Shown here: positions 6,757-8,554 of the stretch, piece after piece
Layout of the letters: each line of letters starts with the position of its first letter
Position numbering within the stretch: the first letter of the stretch is position 1
DNA from: Flavobacteriales bacterium
GTDB taxonomy: Bacteria; Bacteroidota; Bacteroidia; Flavobacteriales; BACL11
Length of the DNA: 8,554 nt
Direction of reading: 5' to 3'
Assembly: GCA_018675825.1 (NCBI GenBank)
Contig: JABGXK010000068.1
Location: 1 to 8,554 of the forward strand
Program-made: the position numbers and the translations under genes
The notes under the pieces: generated by a model
What the model was told of the DNA's origin: nothing
Database searches by the model: none
Seen by the model: only the letters and a program-made list of their open reading frames with translations

Positions 6757-8554
6757 ATGTTGGAGAAAACTTCAAAAATTATATATACAAAAACAGATGA
6801 GGCTCCAATGTTAGCAACTTATTCCTTATTGCCAATTGTGACATCTTTTGTTGCAAAAGCACAAATAGAAATTGAAACTAAAGATATTTCTTTAGCTGCA
6901 AGGGTTTTAGCTATTTTCCCAGATTATTTAGAGGAGGATCAGAAAGTAAATGATGCTCTTGCTGAGTTAGGAGAGCTTATTAAAACCCCTGAAGCAAATA
7001 TTATAAAACTACCTAATATTTCAGCTTCTGTTCCTCAACTTATTGCAACTATTGAGGAGTTGCAATCTAAAGGATTTAAAATTCCATCTTATACAGATAC
7101 TCCTAAGACTGATAAGGAAAAGCATAATATGGCAAGGTATAATAAGATTAAAGGCTCTGCAGTAAATCCTGTCTTAAGGGAAGGAAATTCTGATAGAAGA
7201 GCTCCAAAATCAGTAAAGAATTTTGCAAAAGTTAATCCTCATTTTATGGGGTCTTGGGCATCTGATTCTAGAACTCACGTGGCTACTATGGAGAGTGGTG
7301 ATTTCCATCATAATGAAAAATCTGCATGTATTAAGAAGGTTACTGATGTGAAGATTCAGCATTTTGCAATTGATGGAGTTGTAACTACTTTAAAATCAAG
7401 TACTCCTTTATTAGACAACGAAATTATTGATGCGTCTTTAATGAGTAAAAAAGCATTGTTAGCTTTCTTAAAAAGAGAAATTAAAGAAGCAAAAGATACA
7501 GGTATATTACTTTCTTTTCATATGAAAGCCACTATGATGAAGGTTTCTGATCCTATCATTTTTGGACATGCGGTAAGTATATTCTTCACTGATTTGATAG
7601 AAAAACATAAAAACACTTTTAATAATCTAGGTGTAGATTTTAGAAATGGTTTTGGTGATTTGATTGATAAAATTAATAAGTTACCTGATAACAAGAAATC
7701 TGAAATTCAATCAGATATTAAAATATCTTTTAAAAACAATGCGAACTTAGCAATGGTTGATTCTGATAAAGGTATCACAAATTTACATGTGCCTTCTGAT
7801 GTCATTATTGATGCATCTATGCCTGCAATGATTAGAACTTCTGGTAAGATGTGGAATAGAGAGAATAAAACTGAAGATACCAAAGCAATAATTCCTGATA
7901 GTTCGTATGCAAGTATTTATTCAGCAACTATAGATTTTTGTAAAGATCATGGTGCATTTGATCCTACCTCTATGGGTACTGTTGCGAATGTAGGGCTTAT
8001 GGCACAAAAGGCTGAAGAGTATGGATCTCATGATAAAACATTTGAAATTGAATCTAATGGTAGTGTTAAAGTAATTGATCATGAAGGTAATATTCTAATT
8101 GAACATGTTGTTGAGAAAGGTGATATCTGGCGTATGTGTCAAACAAAAAATGACCCAATTAGAGATTGGGTAAAATTAGCAGTTAGCAGAGCCAAAGCTA
8201 CTAATTGGCCCACAATCTTCTGGTTAAATAAAGATAGAGCTCATGATGCTGAATTAATAAAAAAAGTACATGATTATTTGAAAGATTATGATACTACTAG
8301 ATTAGACATTCAGATTTTATCTCCTTATGAAGCAACTCTTTTTACTTTAAATAGAGTAAGAAAAGGAGAGAATACTATTTCAGTTACTGGAAATGTATTA
8401 AGAGATTATCTTACTGATTTATTTCCAATTCTAGAGTTAGGAACCTCAGCGAAAATGTTATCGATAGTTCCACTTATGCATGGTGGCGGGTTATTTGAAA
8501 CTGGTGCTGGAGGGTCTGCGCCAAAACATATTCAACAATTTATTAAGGAAGGTC
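6757..8554 (+). CDS. icd: Isocitrate dehydrogenase [NADP+], monomeric type, N-terminal 599 codons, cut by the window edge
   Basis: Oxidatively decarboxylates isocitrate to 2-oxoglutarate, producing NADPH, in the cytoplasm. The translation (MLEKTSKIIYTKTDEAPMLATYSLLPIV...) follows Azotobacter vinelandii monomeric isocitrate dehydrogenase almost without gaps: NIIKLPNISASVPQL, GSAVNPVLREGNSDRRAP, KATMMKVSDPIIFGHA and MHGGGLFETGAGGSAPKH. Active-site positions match with a constant offset of +2: S134, N137, R141 and R147 (substrate), K257 and Y422 (catalysis), D352, D550 and D554 (metal), R549, and H591, equivalent to the NADP 2'-phosphate-binding His589. The family is about 740 residues, so roughly the last 140 are missing. 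An in-frame ATG at 6739 would add MKVKYK; 6757 is preferred because it fits family N-termini and has A at -3. No own promoter is evident in the short gap after the M16 gene. There is no frameshift or stop up to the window end. Confidence 0.96.
   Translation, partial: MLEKTSKIIYTKTDEAPMLATYSLLPIVTSFVAKAQIEIETKDISLAARVLAIFPDYLEEDQKVNDALAELGELIKTPEANIIKLPNISASVPQLIATIEELQSKGFKIPSYTDTPKTDKEKHNMARYNKIKGSAVNPVLREGNSDRRAPKSVKNFAKVNPHFMGSWASDSRTHVATMESGDFHHNEKSACIKKVTDVKIQHFAIDGVVTTLKSSTPLLDNEIIDASLMSKKALLAFLKREIKEAKDTGILLSFHMKATMMKVSDPIIFGHAVSIFFTDLIEKHKNTFNNLGVDFRNGFGDLIDKINKLPDNKKSEIQSDIKISFKNNANLAMVDSDKGITNLHVPSDVIIDASMPAMIRTSGKMWNRENKTEDTKAIIPDSSYASIYSATIDFCKDHGAFDPTSMGTVANVGLMAQKAEEYGSHDKTFEIESNGSVKVIDHEGNILIEHVVEKGDIWRMCQTKNDPIRDWVKLAVSRAKATNWPTIFWLNKDRAHDAELIKKVHDYLKDYDTTRLDIQILSPYEATLFTLNRVRKGENTISVTGNVLRDYLTDLFPILELGTSAKMLSIVPLMHGGGLFETGAGGSAPKHIQQFIKEG

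Noticed and set aside
1..8554. A previously undescribed multi-gene system, such as a defence island or mobile element
   Set aside because: All seven genes belong to known families with intact motifs, composition is even, and there are no integrase, transposase, terminal repeats, CRISPR or tRNA signals.

Overview
This AT-rich window (roughly 30% G+C by eye) looks like ordinary chromosome of a member of the Bacteroidota, most likely a flavobacterium-like lineage. Four observations point there. The promoters fit the Bacteroidota form (TTTG, about 20 nt, TAnnTTTG). The gene starts are A-rich and lack Shine-Dalgarno (SD) sequences. The gene order is rpsF-rpsR-rplI. The DnaX and M16 peptidase proteins read like Bacteroidota family members. 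I see no phage, transposon, CRISPR, tRNA or rRNA signal.

Left arm (minus strand, 1-1828). The window opens inside a mitochondrial-type aconitase gene, whose first 201 codons are present and which runs off the left edge. It has its own -7 promoter element. Upstream of it lies the ribosomal protein operon rpsF-rpsR-rplI (bS6, bS18, bL9). That operon starts at a consensus promoter (1872-1903) and ends in a clear intrinsic terminator (699-728), which separates it from the aconitase gene.

Right arm (plus strand, 1991-8554). A second consensus promoter (1933-1966), divergent from the rpsF one, drives dnaX (DNA polymerase III tau/gamma subunit). dnaX is followed after 14 nt by a large membrane-anchored M16 zinc metallopeptidase. 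After another 36 nt comes a monomeric NADP-type isocitrate dehydrogenase that runs off the right edge. No terminator is visible between these three genes, so they may share a transcript.

Functionally the window mixes housekeeping tasks: translation (bS6, bS18, bL9), replication (DnaX), envelope or protein turnover (M16) and two consecutive TCA-cycle steps (aconitase on the left, isocitrate dehydrogenase on the right, in separate transcription units). The most interesting detail is a run of ten A residues in dnaX, exactly at the end of the clamp-loader core, where a slip in either direction meets a stop codon within 16 nt. That is what a slippage site making a short gamma-like form would look like. 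I do not see evidence of a new multi-gene system here.
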